DNA of 34,315 nucleotides from CAYLKS01 sp964384205 [NCBI: uncultured bacterium] (GTDB taxonomy: Bacteria; JAGOEH01): assembly GCA_964384205.1 (NCBI GenBank), contig CAYLKS010000038.1:1-34315 (forward strand), read 5' to 3'. Positions 32,699-34,315 of this stretch are shown here, piece by piece (the first letter of the stretch is position 1; each line of letters opens with the position of its first letter). The position numbers and the translations under genes were made by a program. Under the pieces are notes generated by a model that was not told the origin of the DNA, ran no database searches, and saw only the letters and a list, made by a program, of their open reading frames with translations.

Positions 32699-34315
32699 CT
32701 ATTTCATTAATAATAATTTTTTTGTCATTATTTTATTTGAGGTTAACAATCTATAAAAATATACACCTGATGGCAATTTATTCCCGCTGTCATCTGTTCC
32801 ATTCCATTCTACAGTATATAATCCAGCCCCTGCTTTTTCATTAACTAAAGTTTTGACTTTTTGACCCATTATATTATAAATATCCAACTTAACATCTGTA
32901 TTTTCAGCCAAATAAAATTTAATTTTTGTATTTGGATTAAAAGGATTTGGATAATTTCCAATAAGATTAGTTTCTTTAACCAATACTTTATGTTCATCAA
33001 TACCTACAGGTAATAATTTATTTAATTCTTTTTTAGTTGAAGCATATACTTCTTTAGTATCAAGATTTTGAACAAATCCAACCAACTCACAATTATCTTT
33101 CACCCATCCTGATTCTAATGTTAAATCAAAAGTTAATTCAACTTTTTCTGAATTTAAATCAAACTCATTCCCTTCTGCACCATTACCAAGCATAACTCTT
33201 TCAACGAAGTCAAGTTTAGTTTGCCCCTGCCAATTTTCTTTAATATGAGATTCTGTTAATGCTACAAATGCCCTGATATTTTGAGCAGGCAATTTCCCAT
33301 TATTATTTATAGTCAAAGTAATAGAATAGGTGTTATCTCCTGTTGATTCGCCATGTAATGCTAAATTTAAACAAGTTTTAATATTATTTACAGAATCCAT
33401 AACTCCCTTGTAGCTATCATATAAACTATTAGTATGGTTGCCACCTACAATATCTATTATTCCATCAAAAATTGCAGTCGGATAGCCGCCTGGATTATAA
33501 AAACCGGATCTGCCTTTGCCATAATTATTTTCATAACTATCCCCTCCATGATATTCAATAATAGCTACATTATGGCCTTTTTCAACCAAGTCATCAGCAC
33601 CCATAGCAGCACCTGGACAATAAGGACACCATGTTCCTGTAAAAATTTCTAATAAAATATATTCTTTATCTTCACTATAAGTATTAAAAAACGAAGTCAA
33701 ATTATTATTATTTGCATTTAGATCACTATCCAGTAAAATGCCACACTCAGCATAATAAAAATTATTAGCATCAGCTGAAAATGCTGCAAATTTAACGTCT
33801 TTAACTTCATTTGTATCTAAGTTTATTTCTTTTATAGTATCACTATAAACAATATTACCTTCTATATCTGTTAATTTCATAAAAACATTACATACTTCTG
33901 GATTTTGTCCAATATTTTTAACTTTAGCAGTAGGTTCTATTGCCTGTTGATAATCCAACTGTCCACTACAATTACCAATTTCTAATAATTTAACATCATG
34001 TTCTGCACCCTGCACTTCTCCATAAACTCTAATATTCCAGTTACCCTCTATACCATACTGGTTAATATTTAGCCAGGAATCTCCTAAATTAATCAAATCT
34101 CCTTTGTCAAGAACAGTAGTTCCACCATCTATACCAGCAGGATATTTACCATCTCCATGGGAAACAGTAATAGTAGCCCAAAATTCTTTTGAATTATCAA
34201 GCACAATTTTTTCTGGCAATGTATATTCTGTCCAATCTCCTACTTTAAAATTAGTAATTTCCTGTTCAAAAAAACAAGTATCAGTCTTTAGACCACTTGT
34301 ACCATAATAAAATTT
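32699..34315 (-). CDS. Secreted thioredoxin-fold (Omp28-like) protein with type IX-type sorting domain, 5' end missing
   Basis: The frame is open to the window edge (538 codons visible), so the N terminus is missing; a TTG at 34217-34219 is internal, because the upstream codons read on as protein (...KVGDWTEYTLPEKIVL). Seen in order: an N-terminal beta region (EFWATITVSHGDGKYPAGIDGG), a CARDB-like segment (IEPTAKVKNIGQNPEVCNVFMKL), an Omp28-like thioredoxin fold with CPYC (codons at 33617-33628) in EIFTGTWCPYCPGAA, a second beta domain, and a C-terminal FlgD-like sorting domain (IGNYPNPFNPNTKIKFYL ... SGVYFYRLLTSNK). The CXXC implies redox activity or a disulfide on an extracellular protein. 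The gene ends at the shared terminator. Substrate unknown. Confidence 0.88.
   Translation of the reverse strand, partial: KFYYGTSGLKTDTCFFEQEITNFKVGDWTEYTLPEKIVLDNSKEFWATITVSHGDGKYPAGIDGGTTVLDKGDLINLGDSWLNINQYGIEGNWNIRVYGEVQGAEHDVKLLEIGNCSGQLDYQQAIEPTAKVKNIGQNPEVCNVFMKLTDIEGNIVYSDTIKEINLDTNEVKDVKFAAFSADANNFYYAECGILLDSDLNANNNNLTSFFNTYSEDKEYILLEIFTGTWCPYCPGAAMGADDLVEKGHNVAIIEYHGGDSYENNYGKGRSGFYNPGGYPTAIFDGIIDIVGGNHTNSLYDSYKGVMDSVNNIKTCLNLALHGESTGDNTYSITLTINNNGKLPAQNIRAFVALTESHIKENWQGQTKLDFVERVMLGNGAEGNEFDLNSEKVELTFDLTLESGWVKDNCELVGFVQNLDTKEVYASTKKELNKLLPVGIDEHKVLVKETNLIGNYPNPFNPNTKIKFYLAENTDVKLDIYNIMGQKVKTLVNEKAGAGLYTVEWNGTDDSGNKLPSGVYFYRLLTSNKIMTKKLLLMK

Noticed and set aside
34217-34219. TTG as the true start of the sorting-domain protein
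   Set aside because: The frame stays open to the window end with protein-like sequence and there is no ribosome binding site, so the gene is simply cut by the window.
1-34315. CRISPR arrays, tRNA or rRNA genes, insertion sequences
   Set aside because: I saw no regularly spaced repeats, no T-arm-like GGTTCRANNCC with a matching cloverleaf, no rRNA sequence and no transposase. A short RNA gene in the AT-rich gaps cannot be excluded without a covariance search.

Overview
The window is very AT-rich and looks like chromosomal DNA from an anaerobic, Gram-negative-type bacterium of the FCB superphylum, probably a lineage known mostly from metagenomes. Four things point there. Two secreted proteins end in a type IX-type (FlgD-like) C-terminal sorting domain with the YPNPF motif. 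A FadL/OmpP1-type barrel and a Kdo-pathway isomerase (KdsD) imply an outer membrane with LPS. The hybrid cluster protein is the class I type of strict anaerobes. Finally, mnmG-rsmG-parA-parB run together, as is usual near bacterial replication origins, although I see no oriC or parS. I cannot name the species or phylum from sequence alone.

Layout. 1-1121: the end of what looks like an integron gene-cassette array, with an attC-like site, a methyltransferase cassette and a truncated attC-like end. 1389-4391 (-): transketolase then PdxA, abutting, behind a strong promoter. 4825-7704 (+): a secreted tripeptidyl-peptidase II-like subtilase with its own terminator. 8057-14570 (+): a four-gene unit with a near-perfect promoter and a terminator: short class II GalT-like protein, eukaryote-like long galactokinase, secreted transglutaminase-fold protein, and SSS symporter. 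It reads as uptake and Leloir-type activation of a sugar plus a surface enzyme. 14633-20946 (-): seven tightly coupled genes, mnmG-rsmG-parA-parB-M23 peptidase-bactofilin-kdsD, linking tRNA/rRNA modification, chromosome segregation, cell-shape cytoskeleton, wall hydrolase and LPS sugar supply. 21109-26190 (-): a lipoprotein gene, then a NhaC antiporter, AzgA-type purine permease and ChaN-like haem-binding protein. 26381-27984 (+): a sugar-type formyltransferase and a NodB-family deacetylase. 27981-30131 (-): a tyrosine-rich lipoprotein and a FadL-family barrel. 30356-32584 (+): a MarR-type regulator with a four-cysteine tail and a class I hydroxylamine reductase/hybrid cluster protein. 32699-34315 (-): a secreted thioredoxin-fold protein with a sorting tail, cut by the window edge.

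Best candidates for something undescribed: the Cys4-tailed MarR regulator next to hcp, with tandem repeats in its promoter (a possible metal-cluster nitrosative/oxygen sensor); the formyltransferase-deacetylase pair; the GALK2-like kinase/short GalT operon; and a divergent promoter pair whose predicted transcription starts fall on or next to the start codons, with no Shine-Dalgarno sequence (candidate leaderless mRNAs). Several starts were moved from the longest reading frame to a start with a better ribosome binding site.
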